A stretch of 64,000 nt of DNA from Variovorax sp. IB41 (GTDB lineage Bacteria > Pseudomonadota > Gammaproteobacteria > Burkholderiales > Burkholderiaceae_C): contig NZ_JAEFCB010000001.1 of NCBI RefSeq assembly GCF_016405905.1, positions 1,054,001 through 1,118,000 of the forward strand. The letters run 5' to 3'. The translations under genes were made by a program, and so were the position numbers. Position 1 is the first letter of the stretch. Each line of letters opens with the position of its first letter. Shown piece by piece: positions 14,669 through 22,900 of this stretch. The notes under the pieces are model-generated. The model saw nothing but the letters and a program-made list of their open reading frames with translations. It had not been told where the DNA came from and searched no databases.

Positions 14669-15579
14669 CGGTGCGCCTTGATGGATGCGAGGATGCCCAG
14701 CACGAACAGCAGTGCCGCCACCCATTCGGTGGCCTGCGGCCAGCGGCCGTCCCAGACGAAGGAATAGAGCAAGGCGAACAGCGTCTCGCTCACGATCAGT
14801 TGGCCGCACAGGCTCGCCGAGAGGCGCTGGCTGGCGACGTTCCAGAGGATGGTCGCGAGCCACGAGGAGCCGAAGCCGCCCGCCAATGCGATCCAGATGA
14901 AGAGCGTGCCGTCGGGCTGCGACTGCAGCGTGGTGAGGCTGCTGCCCGCCACCAGCCACAGCAGTAGTGCGCCCAGGCCCGTGGCGATGCCGAGCCAGTT
15001 GGCCCAGTCGGTCGCGTTCAGCTCGGTGTGGCGCTGCAGCCATTTGGCGTTGAGCAGTCCGTAGATGGTCCAGCTCACCATGGAACACAGCGCGAGCGCG
15101 ATGCCCCAGCCGAAGCGCGCGCCGCCATCGCCCGCCGTGCCATGCTGCGCCGACCATGCGCCCCAGATCATCAGCGCGATGCCCGCGCCCGTGAGCACGA
15201 GCCCGGGCAGCAGCGCGCGCATCTGCAGCCCCGCGGGCCGGCCGAGCAGCATCATCCAGACGGGAATCGTGCCGATGATGAGACTGGGCACCTCGGTGCC
15301 GGCCGCCGCGATGCCGAAGGCCAGCAGCAGGTAGTAGCCGCTGAAGCCCAGCACGCTCAGGCCCAGCGCCGCGAGCGCCTGCTGCCTATTCGGCCAGCGC
15401 ACGGCGGCAGGCCGCGCGAACAGCGCGAGCCCCGAGATCGCGCCGAACACCGCGAAGCGCGCGGCCGTGATGTCGACCATGCCGAAGTGCCCGACCATGC
15501 GCGGCGCCACGAACACCAGGCCCCAGAGCGCGCCCGCGCCGAGGCCTGCGGCAATGCCGATCGACGTGCGTGAATTCAG
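14665..15579 (-). CDS. EamA/DMT-family transporter, apparently with a non-ATG start
   Basis: About 304 residues with ten predicted membrane helices in two EamA repeats, the first beginning GIAAGLGAGALWGLVFVAPR. The family exports metabolites or amino acids across the inner membrane. No ATG, GTG or TTG lies in frame upstream of the first helix: the first ATG comes after it. The best candidate is a CTG that overlaps the stop codon of the SDR gene (CTGA), like the ATGA coupling at the other end of this gene. An ATT seven codons further on is a second possibility. The substrate is unknown. Confidence 0.75.
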   Translation of the reverse strand: MNSRTSIGIAAGLGAGALWGLVFVAPRMVGHFGMVDITAARFAVFGAISGLALFARPAAVRWPNRQQALAALGLSVLGFSGYYLLLAFGIAAAGTEVPSLIIGTIPVWMMLLGRPAGLQMRALLPGLVLTGAGIALMIWGAWSAQHGTAGDGGARFGWGIALALCSMVSWTIYGLLNAKWLQRHTELNATDWANWLGIATGLGALLLWLVAGSSLTTLQSQPDGTLFIWIALAGGFGSSWLATILWNVASQRLSASLCGQLIVSETLFALLYSFVWDGRWPQATEWVAALLFVLGILASIKAHR

Positions 15580-16358
15580 ACTGCGAACCCGTCGTCGGCC
15601 GCGATGACGGCGCCGTTCACGAAATGGCTCTGGCCGCTGGCCAGCAGCACGATCAGGCCGTCCAGGTCTTCGGCCTTGCCCACGCGCTTGCGCGGCAGGA
15701 TGCTGACCAGCTTCTCCCCGGCCTCGGTGCTCCAGAGCGCTTCGTTCAGTTCGGTGGCGATGTAGCCCGGGCACAGCGCGTTCACGTTGATGCCGAAGCG
15801 CCCCCACTCCAGCGCCATGGCCTTGGTCATCTGCACCACCGCGGCCTTGCTCATGCCGTAGGCGCCGATGTTGGCCACCGACTTGAGCGCGGCGACCGAG
15901 GCGATGTTGATGATGCGACCGCCGATGTAGGTGCCGGGCGCCGAGCCGTCGGCGCGCGCCAGCATGCGCTTGCCCACTTCCTGCGCGACGAAGAAGGCGC
16001 CCTTCAGGTTGGTGTCGAAGATGAAGTCGTAGTTGTCGGGCGTCACGTCCTGCAGGCGCTGGCGCACGTTGACGCCCGAGTTGTTGACCAGGACGTCGAT
16101 CGGGCCGACCTCGGTCTCGGCGCGCGCGACGGCGGCCTTGATGCTGCCGTGGTCGGTCACGTCGAGTTCGACGACGTGGGCATCGCCGCCTTCGCCTTCG
16201 ATGCGGGCGCGCAGTTCCTTGAGTTTTTCGACCCGGCGGCTGGCCAGGACGACCGCGGCGCCGGCGCGCGCCAGCGTTTTCGCGAACTGGGCCCCCAGGC
16301 CGCTGGAGGCGCCGGTGACGAAGGCCACGCGGCCCGAAAGATCGATGCTGTAAGCCAT
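15576..16358 (-). CDS. Short-chain dehydrogenase/reductase
   Basis: A 260-residue classical SDR. It has the NAD(P)-binding TGASSGLG motif (residues 15-22), the NNSG motif near residue 92, and the catalytic triad Ser154 and Tyr167-x3-Lys171 in YGMSKAA. Cofactor preference looks NADP-like because RR follows strand 2 (VVLASRRVEK). Such enzymes reduce 3-oxoacyl-CoA/ACP or oxidise secondary alcohols. It is the first gene of the four-gene leftward operon and is divergent from the ETF-ubiquinone oxidoreductase gene. The acyl-CoA theme suggests a hydroxyacyl substrate. Confidence 0.88.
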   Translation of the reverse strand: MAYSIDLSGRVAFVTGASSGLGAQFAKTLARAGAAVVLASRRVEKLKELRARIEGEGGDAHVVELDVTDHGSIKAAVARAETEVGPIDVLVNNSGVNVRQRLQDVTPDNYDFIFDTNLKGAFFVAQEVGKRMLARADGSAPGTYIGGRIINIASVAALKSVANIGAYGMSKAAVVQMTKAMALEWGRFGINVNALCPGYIATELNEALWSTEAGEKLVSILPRKRVGKAEDLDGLIVLLASGQSHFVNGAVIAADDGFAV

Positions 16359-16464
16359 GAAAAAGGGGTCCTGGTGAGTCGCGGAGGTGACGGGTTGCGC
16401 TCCCCCTAAAATGTTTCGCGCCCTCGTAGCGTCCGAGCCTCAAAACATTATCGACCAGACCCAC

Positions 16465-18162
16465 ATGACCCACGACGAAATCCTTGCCCAGTTCGGCCCT
16501 CGCGAAGCCATGGAATACGACGTGGTCGTGGTCGGCGGCGGCCCGGCGGGCCTCTCGACCGCGATCCGCCTGAAGCAGCTGGCTGCCCAGCACGAGAAAG
16601 AGATTTCGGTCGTGGTGCTGGAGAAGGGCTCCGAGCCCGGCGCGCACATCCTCTCGGGCGCCATCATGGACCCGCGCGCGCTCAACGAGCTCTTGCCCGA
16701 CTGGAAGCAACTGGGCGCCCCGCTGAACCAGCCCGTCACCGACGACGCGATGGTGTTCCTCGGCGAGAAGTCGGGCCTGCGCACCCCCAACGCGTTCCTG
16801 CCGGCGTGCTTCCAGAACCACGGCAACTACATCATCAGCCTGGGCGCCTTCACCAAGTGGCTCGCGCAGCAGGCCGAGAACCTGGGCGTGGAGATCTTCC
16901 CGGGCTTTCCGGCCGCCGAGGTGCTCTACAACGACAACGGCTCGGTGCGCGGCGTGGCCACCGGCAACATGGGTGTCGGCAAGGACGGCGAGCCGACCGA
17001 GAACTTCCAGCTCGGCATGGAGCTCCTGGGCAAGTACACGGTGTTCGCCGAAGGCTCGCGCGGCCACCTGGGCCGCCAGCTGATCAGCAAGTTCAAGCTC
17101 GACGAAGGCCGCGACCCGCAGACCTACGGCCTGGGCGTGAAGGAGGTGTGGGAAATCGACCCCCAGCGCCACCAGCCCGGCTTCGTGCTGCACACGGCCG
17201 GCTGGCCGATGAAGAGCGACACCTACGGCGGCGCGTTCCTCTATCACATGGAGGACAACAAGGTCACGATGGGCTTCATCACGGGCCTGGACTACAGCAA
17301 TCCGTACTTGAGCCCCTTCGAGGAAATGCAGCGCTGGAAGCTGCACCCCAACATCCGCTGGTACCTGGAAGGCGACGAGGCCAAGGGCATCAAGCCGGCC
17401 AAGCGCATCGGCTACGGCGCGCGTGCCATCACGGCGGGCGGCCTGCAGTCGCTGCCCAAGACGGTGTTCCCGGGCGGCGCGCTGGTGGGCTGCGAGGCCG
17501 GCTACCTGAACGTGAGCCGCATCAAGGGCAGCCACGCCGCGATCAAGACCGGCATGCTCTGCGCCGAAGCCGCCTTCGACGCGGTGCAGGCCGGCCGCCA
17601 GCACGACGAGCTCACCGCCTACCCGGCCGCGTTCGAGAAGAGCTGGCTGCACGCCGAGCTGAAGAAGTCGCGCAACTTCAAGGCCTGGTTCAAGAAGGGC
17701 CTGGGCGTCGCCACCCTCATGAACGGCATCGAGCAGTGGCTCCTGAAGGGCAACATCCCCTGGACCCTGCGCCGCACCAAGCCCGACCACCTGTACCTGA
17801 AGCCCGCAGCCGAGTGCAAGCCCATCGTCTATCCGAAACCGGACGGCAAGCTCACCTTCGACCGGCTCTCCAGCGTGTTCATCAGCAACACGAACCACGA
17901 AGAGCAGCAACCGGCGCACCTCACGCTCAAGGATGCGACGGTGCCGGTCAACATCAACCTGGCGAAGTTCGCGGGCCCCGAGAGCCGCTACTGCCCGGCC
18001 GGCGTGTACGAGTTCGTGGGCACCGAGGACGGCAAGCAGCGCCTGCAGATCAACGCGCAGAACTGCGTGCACTGCAAGACCTGCGACATCAAGGACCCGA
18101 CGCAGAACATCGTGTGGGTCACGCCCGAAGGCGGCGGCGGGCCGAACTACGTGGGCATGTAA
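16465..18162 (+). CDS. Electron transfer flavoprotein-ubiquinone oxidoreductase
   Basis: A 565-residue flavoprotein that passes electrons from ETF, reduced by acyl-CoA dehydrogenases, to ubiquinone at the membrane. It has an FAD-binding Rossmann motif (VVVVGGGPAGLSTAIRLK), the ETF-QO-typical segment GYGARAITAGGLQSLPK, and a C-terminal 4Fe-4S ligand set (CPAGVYEF, then CVHCKTCDIKDP). Full length for the family. The start MTHDEILAQFGP is chosen by comparison with family N-termini; a longer frame exists but starts in non-conserved sequence. A terminator hairpin follows. Confidence 0.95.
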   Translation: MTHDEILAQFGPREAMEYDVVVVGGGPAGLSTAIRLKQLAAQHEKEISVVVLEKGSEPGAHILSGAIMDPRALNELLPDWKQLGAPLNQPVTDDAMVFLGEKSGLRTPNAFLPACFQNHGNYIISLGAFTKWLAQQAENLGVEIFPGFPAAEVLYNDNGSVRGVATGNMGVGKDGEPTENFQLGMELLGKYTVFAEGSRGHLGRQLISKFKLDEGRDPQTYGLGVKEVWEIDPQRHQPGFVLHTAGWPMKSDTYGGAFLYHMEDNKVTMGFITGLDYSNPYLSPFEEMQRWKLHPNIRWYLEGDEAKGIKPAKRIGYGARAITAGGLQSLPKTVFPGGALVGCEAGYLNVSRIKGSHAAIKTGMLCAEAAFDAVQAGRQHDELTAYPAAFEKSWLHAELKKSRNFKAWFKKGLGVATLMNGIEQWLLKGNIPWTLRRTKPDHLYLKPAAECKPIVYPKPDGKLTFDRLSSVFISNTNHEEQQPAHLTLKDATVPVNINLAKFAGPESRYCPAGVYEFVGTEDGKQRLQINAQNCVHCKTCDIKDPTQNIVWVTPEGGGGPNYVGM

Positions 18163-18187
18163 GGCGCCCCGCCTGCTTGTTCCAAAG

Positions 18188-18210
18188 AGCCCTCTTCGGA
18201 GGGCTTTTTC
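18188..18210 (+). terminator. Intrinsic terminator after ETF-QO
   Basis: A 7-bp stem AGCCCTC/GAGGGCT with a stable TTCG tetraloop is followed by TTTTTC, 26 bp after the stop codon. Confidence 0.85.
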
Positions 18211-18327
18211 GTTTCTTGCGGGGTGTGCGTCCGTGAAACTCCCGACATGCCGAAGCCCCCGCATGCGGCATAGTCGAACGCGCCTGACGCTTTCCTGACC
18301 CCTGACAACATTCCCCCCGGAGACACC

Positions 18328-19302
18328 ATGAAACTCGGCCACATCGCCGCCGCCTGCCTTTCGCTCGCCCTGTGCACATCCGCCCTCGCCCAACAACCGA
18401 CGGTGCTGAAGATCGGCTACGCGACCTCCAAGGAGTCGCACTACGGCGTGGGCTCCACGGTGTTCTGCGACGAGGTCGCGAAGGGCACGCAAGGCCGCTT
18501 CAAGTGCCAGCACTTCGCCAACTCGGCGCTGGGCGGCGAGCGCGAGCAGATCGAGGCGATCCAGCTGGGCACGCAGGACCTGGTGAACACCTCCACCGGC
18601 CCCGTGGGCAACTTCGTGCCCGAAGTGAAGATCGTGGACATCCCCTTCCTCTTTCGCGACTACGACCACGCGCGCAAGGTGATGGACGGCCCCATCGGCC
18701 AGGACATCCTCACCAAGTTCCCGAGCAAGGGCATCATCGCGCTGGCCTGGACGGAGAACGGCTTTCGCCACATGACCAACAGCAAGCGCGACATCGTCAA
18801 GCCCGCCGATGCCGCGGGCCTGAAGATGCGCACCATGGAGAACAAGGTGCACATGGACGGCTACCGCACCTTCGGCATCCTGCCCACGCCCATGGCTTTC
18901 CCCGAGCTCTTCGGCGCGCTGCAGCAGGGCACGGTCGACGGGCAGGAGAACCCGATTCCGGTGATCCTGGCCTCCAAGTTCTCGCAGGTGCAAAAGCACC
19001 TCTCGCTCACCGGCCACGTGTATTCGCCCGCCCTGCTGCTGCTCTCGCCGAAGGTGTGGAACAAGCTGTCGGACGCGGACAAGAAGGTCTTCGTGGATGC
19101 CGCCAAGAAGGCGGCCGTGGCCCAGCGCAAGAAGGTCAACGACGACGAGAACAACGGCATCGCCCAGCTCGAAAAAGACGGCATGAAGGTCACCAAGGTC
19201 GTGGACGGCGCGGCCTTCCGCGAAGCCCTCAAGCCGGCCTATGCGGGCTACGCCAAGGAGTTCGGCGCGGACAACATCAAGAAGATCACGGACGTCCAGT
19301 AA
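18328..19302 (+). CDS. dctP: TRAP transporter solute-binding protein (DctP family)
   Basis: A 324-residue periplasmic protein with a signal peptide (LSLALCTSALA, cleavage before QQ). DctP-family features include the GGEREQIEAIQLGTQD segment and NGFRHMTNSKRDI. The key Arg of the RTMENKVHMDGYRTFG region in this family contacts the carboxylate of the bound organic acid. It delivers substrate to the small and large membrane subunits encoded downstream. A 203-bp gap containing a REP-like palindrome separates it from dctQ, which may allow higher expression of the binding protein. The substrate is probably a carboxylic acid. Confidence 0.92.
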   Translation: MKLGHIAAACLSLALCTSALAQQPTVLKIGYATSKESHYGVGSTVFCDEVAKGTQGRFKCQHFANSALGGEREQIEAIQLGTQDLVNTSTGPVGNFVPEVKIVDIPFLFRDYDHARKVMDGPIGQDILTKFPSKGIIALAWTENGFRHMTNSKRDIVKPADAAGLKMRTMENKVHMDGYRTFGILPTPMAFPELFGALQQGTVDGQENPIPVILASKFSQVQKHLSLTGHVYSPALLLLSPKVWNKLSDADKKVFVDAAKKAAVAQRKKVNDDENNGIAQLEKDGMKVTKVVDGAAFREALKPAYAGYAKEFGADNIKKITDVQ

Positions 19303-19371
19303 GCCATCCCGTCTTTCCGACGACGCGCCCGCACCACCGGGTACGGGGTGCTCTCGGAATGATCACCCCCA

Positions 19372-19431
19372 CCGTTCACGCTGAGCCTGTCGAAGCGCCG
19401 CGCAAGGCTTCGACAAGCTCAGCCCGAACGG
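19372..19431. repeat. REP-like palindromic element, copy 2
   Basis: Matches the 60-bp element at 5.87 kb with one difference in the left arm (GAGCCTGTC against GAGCTTGTC). It lies in the dctP-dctQ gap, where a stable hairpin could stabilise the upstream dctP mRNA or reduce read-through. Confidence 0.85.
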
Positions 19432-19505
19432 TTGTTTGGTTCAGGCCGAACGGTTTTTTGTCCGAGCCCATGGTTCTTTTTTGAGCTCAGTTTGAGAACA
19501 ACAAC

Positions 19506-20018
19506 GTGCAAGCCTTCGAGCGCTACTTTCTCGCCGCCAACCGCTGGGCGCTGATTCTTCTGCTGGCCGCCATGTCGGTCATCATCTTCACCAACGTCGT
19601 CATGCGCTACACCACGAGCAACTCGCTCGAGTGGGCCGAAGAGGTGTCGCGTCACATGATGATCTGGCTCACCTTCCTCGGGGCCGGGCCGGTGCTGCGC
19701 TACGGCGGCCACATCGCGGTGGAGAACCTGCAGGACGCGCTGCCGCGCGCGGGCGCCATCGCGGTGCGCGCCTTCGTCGCTGCGCTGCTCTTCGCCTTCT
19801 TCGGCTTCATGGTCTGGTACGGGTGGCTCTACATGCAGCGCACGATGTTCCAGCTCACGGCGGTGACGCAGATTCCGTTCGCCTACATCTACAGCGCGAT
19901 GCTGTTCGGCGGCATCCTGCTGATCGTGCATTGGCTGCTGGTGGTGCGGGGCTATGTGCTGCGGCGCGAGTTCGCATCGGACGCGCACTTCGATGCCAAC
20001 GCCTCGGCGTCGCTGTAA
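19506..20018 (+). CDS. dctQ: TRAP transporter small permease subunit (DctQ family)
   Basis: A 170-residue membrane protein with four helices, including LILLLAAMSVIIFTNVVMRY, the conserved WAEEVSRHMMIWLTFLGAG segment characteristic of DctQ, and a C-terminal helix pair. It bridges the binding protein and the large permease. The start is GTG; no ATG is available before the first helix. dctM follows after 11 bp, and AAGGAG lies in that gap. Confidence 0.92.
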   Translation: MQAFERYFLAANRWALILLLAAMSVIIFTNVVMRYTTSNSLEWAEEVSRHMMIWLTFLGAGPVLRYGGHIAVENLQDALPRAGAIAVRAFVAALLFAFFGFMVWYGWLYMQRTMFQLTAVTQIPFAYIYSAMLFGGILLIVHWLLVVRGYVLRREFASDAHFDANASASL

Positions 20019-20029
20019 GGAGAACGACC

Positions 20030-21322
20030 ATGGATGCCAGCATCGTTCTCATCGTCTCGGCCTGCATTTTCCTGGCCATCGGCGTGCCCGTGGCCTTTGC
20101 GCTCGGGCTCTCCACCGTCACCACGCTGATCCTCGCGGAAAACTATCCGCTCATGGTGCTCCTGAAGGAAACCTTCACCGGCATCGACAGCTTTCCGCTG
20201 ATGGCCGTGCCCTTCTTCATCCTGGCGGCCGAGCTCATGAGCGGCGGCTCGCTCACCGAGGTGCTGCTGCGTTTCGCGGGCCAGTTCGTGGGCCACCGGC
20301 GCGGGGGCCTGGGCTACACCAACGTGGTGTCGCTCACCTTCTTCTCGGGCATCTCGGGCTCGGCGCTGGCCGACGCGGCGGGGCCGGGCTCGATGCTCAT
20401 CAAGATGATGGACAAGGCCGGCTACGACCGCTCGTACGCGGCGGCGCTCACGGCTTCCACGGCCATCGTGGGGCCGATCATTCCGCCCTCGATCATCATG
20501 ATCATCTACGCGCTGCAGGATGAGAGCGTGTCGGTGGGCACGCTGTTCGCGGCCGGCATTTTTCCGGGCATCCTCATCGCGGTGGCGATGTGCGTGGTGA
20601 ACTTCCATGTCTCGAAGAAGCGCAACTACAAGGGCGACGGCCAGACGCCGCCGCTGCGCGAAATTCTCGTCACCACCTGGAAGGCGATTCCCGCGATCCT
20701 GTTGCCGGTGGTGATCCTGGGCGGCATGCGCGCCGGCTGGTTCACGCCCACCGAGGCGTCGGTGGTCGCGGTGTTCTATGCGCTGGTGTGCGGCAAGTTC
20801 ATCTACCGCACGCTCGAGTGGAAGATGCTGCCCGACATCCTCTCGCGCTCGGCCCTGCTCTCGGCCTCGGTGCTGATCATCATCGGCCTGTCGGCCTCGT
20901 TCGCGTGGGTGCTGACCATCGAGGGCATTCCGCAGCAGATGGCCGAATGGCTCATCAGCATGAACCTCTCCCCGTGGATGTTCCTGATCATCGTCAACGT
21001 GTTCCTGCTGCTCTTCGGCATCTTCATCGAGCCGCTGCCGGGGGTGATGGTGCTGGCGCCGATCCTGGCGCCCGTGGCGATCAAGCTGGGCGTGGACCCG
21101 GTGCACTTCGCGATGATCGTGATCTTCAACCTCACGCTCGGGATGATCACGCCGCCCGTGGGCGGCCTCTTGTTCGTGACCTGCAACGTGTCGAAGGTGC
21201 CGATGTCGGCGCTGGTGAAAGAGCTGGTGCCGTTCCTGTGGGCGCACGGCGCGGTGCTGATGATCCTGACCTTCGTGCCGGCGCTCAGCACCTGGCTGCC
21301 GCGGGCGCTCGGGTTCAAGTAG
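20030..21322 (+). CDS. dctM: TRAP transporter large permease subunit (DctM family)
   Basis: A 430-residue membrane protein with about twelve helices and DctM signatures: PVAFALGLS, SFPLMAVPFFILAAELM, SGSALADAAGPG, ASTAIVGPIIPPSI and GMITPPVGGLLF. It forms the sodium-coupled translocation channel of the TRAP system. Start ATG with AAGGAGA at the proper distance, 11 bp after dctQ. Length is typical. The substrate is set by DctP and is unknown here. Confidence 0.95.
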   Translation: MDASIVLIVSACIFLAIGVPVAFALGLSTVTTLILAENYPLMVLLKETFTGIDSFPLMAVPFFILAAELMSGGSLTEVLLRFAGQFVGHRRGGLGYTNVVSLTFFSGISGSALADAAGPGSMLIKMMDKAGYDRSYAAALTASTAIVGPIIPPSIIMIIYALQDESVSVGTLFAAGIFPGILIAVAMCVVNFHVSKKRNYKGDGQTPPLREILVTTWKAIPAILLPVVILGGMRAGWFTPTEASVVAVFYALVCGKFIYRTLEWKMLPDILSRSALLSASVLIIIGLSASFAWVLTIEGIPQQMAEWLISMNLSPWMFLIIVNVFLLLFGIFIEPLPGVMVLAPILAPVAIKLGVDPVHFAMIVIFNLTLGMITPPVGGLLFVTCNVSKVPMSALVKELVPFLWAHGAVLMILTFVPALSTWLPRALGFK

Positions 21323-21410
21323 CGGCGCCGTGCGCGCGGTTCTGCTCCCGCCACGGTTCGCTGCCAGAATCGGCGCCACGCCAACAATCGATACCCGAGG
21401 GAACCGCACC

Positions 21411-21920
21411 ATGAACCGACTCGTCGCCTGCCTGCTCGCCGCAGGGCTGCTGTCCACCGCCGCACTGGCCGCGCCACCTTCGGCATCGCCACCCGCTGCG
21501 GCGGCCTCCGCGGCCGCAGCGGCGCCGGCCCCCACGCCGGCGTCTGCGGCCGCTCCCGCCGCAGCAGCAGCGCCCTCCGCCGGCATCGCCGAAGTCGAAG
21601 CCGCCGTACGCGCCTGGGCCGCGGCCTGGTCGGCCCGCGACGTGGACCGCTACCTCGCGGCCTACGCCCCCGACTTCACGCCCGCGAAGAAGCAGGACAA
21701 GAAGCGCTGGGAGGCCGAGCGCCGCACCCGCATCGCCAACAAGTCGGCGATCAGCGTCGCGGTCGACGACCTCGTCATCAGCGTGAGCGGCCAGACCGCG
21801 AGCGCGCGCTTCAAGCAGGTCTACAGCGCCGACAAGCTCAAGAGCACCGACCGCAAGACGCTGGAACTGCAGCGCGTGGGCGACAAGTGGCTCATCCGCA
21901 AGGAAAGCACCGGCGGCTGA
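21411..21920 (+). CDS. Secreted NTF2-like protein
   Basis: A 169-residue exported protein: a signal peptide (LVACLLAAGLLSTAALA), a ~35-residue Ala/Pro-rich linker, and an NTF2-like domain starting IAEVEAAVRAWAAAWSARDVDRYLAAYAPDF, the standard opening helix of SnoaL/Cds6-type domains, and ending in strands RVGDKWLIRKE. Such domains accompany L,D-transpeptidases in some exported proteins, but no catalytic domain is present here. Probably a periplasmic binding or cell-wall accessory protein. No operon partner is evident. Confidence 0.75.
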   Translation: MNRLVACLLAAGLLSTAALAAPPSASPPAAAASAAAAAPAPTPASAAAPAAAAAPSAGIAEVEAAVRAWAAAWSARDVDRYLAAYAPDFTPAKKQDKKRWEAERRTRIANKSAISVAVDDLVISVSGQTASARFKQVYSADKLKSTDRKTLELQRVGDKWLIRKESTGG

Positions 21921-22040
21921 AGAATCGAGCGCCAGACGGCGCGGCGGCGGTGATATCCCCTGTAAGTCAAACAGGTTCATGAAGATGTCACCGCCTGCAA
22001 CGATGCTGCAGCCTTCGATCTTTCGAAAGCTGTGGCCGCC

Positions 22041-22607
22041 ATGTTTCCCACCAAGACCGACAAGGCACGCGACGAACTGCAGGGCGGGCAACGCACGCTC
22101 AGCCAGCGCGAGCGCGCGCTGCTGCTGATGGCTGATGGCCGGCGCTCGCTGACCGACTTCAGCCCGCTGTTCGCGAGCCGCATCGAGGCGGAGCAGGCGA
22201 TCCAGGCGCTGATGAGCAAGGGGTATCTGCAGGATGCGCGGCCGGCCGCTGCCGTGCCCGCAGCCCAGCCGGCACAGCCGCCCGCGGCAACTGCCCCGCC
22301 CGAGCCGGTGCCCACGTCCAACCCGATCCAGCTCACCGCCACGGCCGACAACTTCGACGGCAAGCGCTCTCTCGCCACCACGCGGATGTTCCTGTTCGAC
22401 ATCTGCGAGCGCATGTTCGTGCGGCGCGACCCCAAGTTCGCCCTGCAGATGCGCGACGCCCTGCGCGAGGCGCGCGACCGCGAGGCGATGCTCACCATCG
22501 CCGCGCTGATGCTCAGCGAAATCGAGAAGACGGCGGGTGTCGAGCGGGCCGAATCGCTGCGCGAGCGCATCGAGCGGCTGCTGCCGCCGGCCGAAATCGT
22601 GCACTGA
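22041..22607 (+). CDS. Conserved hypothetical protein
   Basis: A 188-residue cytosolic protein. The first 65 residues look like a small winged-helix domain (QRTLSQRERALLLMADGRRSLTDF and AIQALMSKGYLQ). A Pro/Ala linker at ~70-95 leads to a helical C-terminal domain (TTRMFLFDICERMFVRRDP and LRERIERLLPP). The layout fits a DNA- or signal-related adaptor protein, but no family was recognised. A GTG three codons upstream of the chosen ATG is an alternative start. It ends just before the glycine riboswitch. Confidence 0.7.
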   Translation: MFPTKTDKARDELQGGQRTLSQRERALLLMADGRRSLTDFSPLFASRIEAEQAIQALMSKGYLQDARPAAAVPAAQPAQPPAATAPPEPVPTSNPIQLTATADNFDGKRSLATTRMFLFDICERMFVRRDPKFALQMRDALREARDREAMLTIAALMLSEIEKTAGVERAESLRERIERLLPPAEIVH

Positions 22608-22647
22608 CCCCACGCGCTCCGGGCCCGCTCGATCCACTACACTCGGC

Positions 22648-22850
22648 GGGGTCAGGAGAGAGCCCCGCGCGACGGGGCCGCCGAAGGCGCAGGGGATTCC
22701 CGAACGCTCAGGCAAAAGGACTGACAAGACGCCGGTGCACACCGGCGTTTCCTTGCTGGAGAGAGGCTGTTGCACCATGTGCGCCGGCCCACCGAAGGAG
22801 CAAACCCCGATCGTGGGGCGAATCTCTCAGGTAAAGCGGACAGCAGGGGT
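22648..22850 (+). promoter_or_regulatory. Tandem glycine riboswitch upstream of gcvT
   Basis: Two consecutive gcvT-type aptamers. The first runs from GTCAGGAGAGAGCC to the conserved CTCAGGCAAAAGGACTGACAAG. After a linker hairpin (GCCGGTG/CACCGGC), the second runs from CTGGAGAGAGG to TCTCTCAGGTAAAGCGGACAGCAG. Both contain the invariant GGAGAG and CAGG.AAA..GAC segments of the class. Glycine binding normally switches on the glycine cleavage genes, which follow directly. The only odd point is that the second aptamer ends about 50 bp before the gcvT start. Confidence 0.95.
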
Positions 22851-22900
22851 GGCCCGTGGCGTTGCAGCCATGGATTTCGACTGCCCCTTTGGAGTGCCCC

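Noticed and set aside
14665..19017. A single open frame of 1450 codons on the minus strand
   Set aside because: Only the low-coordinate end (EamA transporter) is coding; the rest is antisense to the SDR-ETF-QO-TRAP genes and has the histidine/arginine/alanine-rich composition of a GC-rich shadow.
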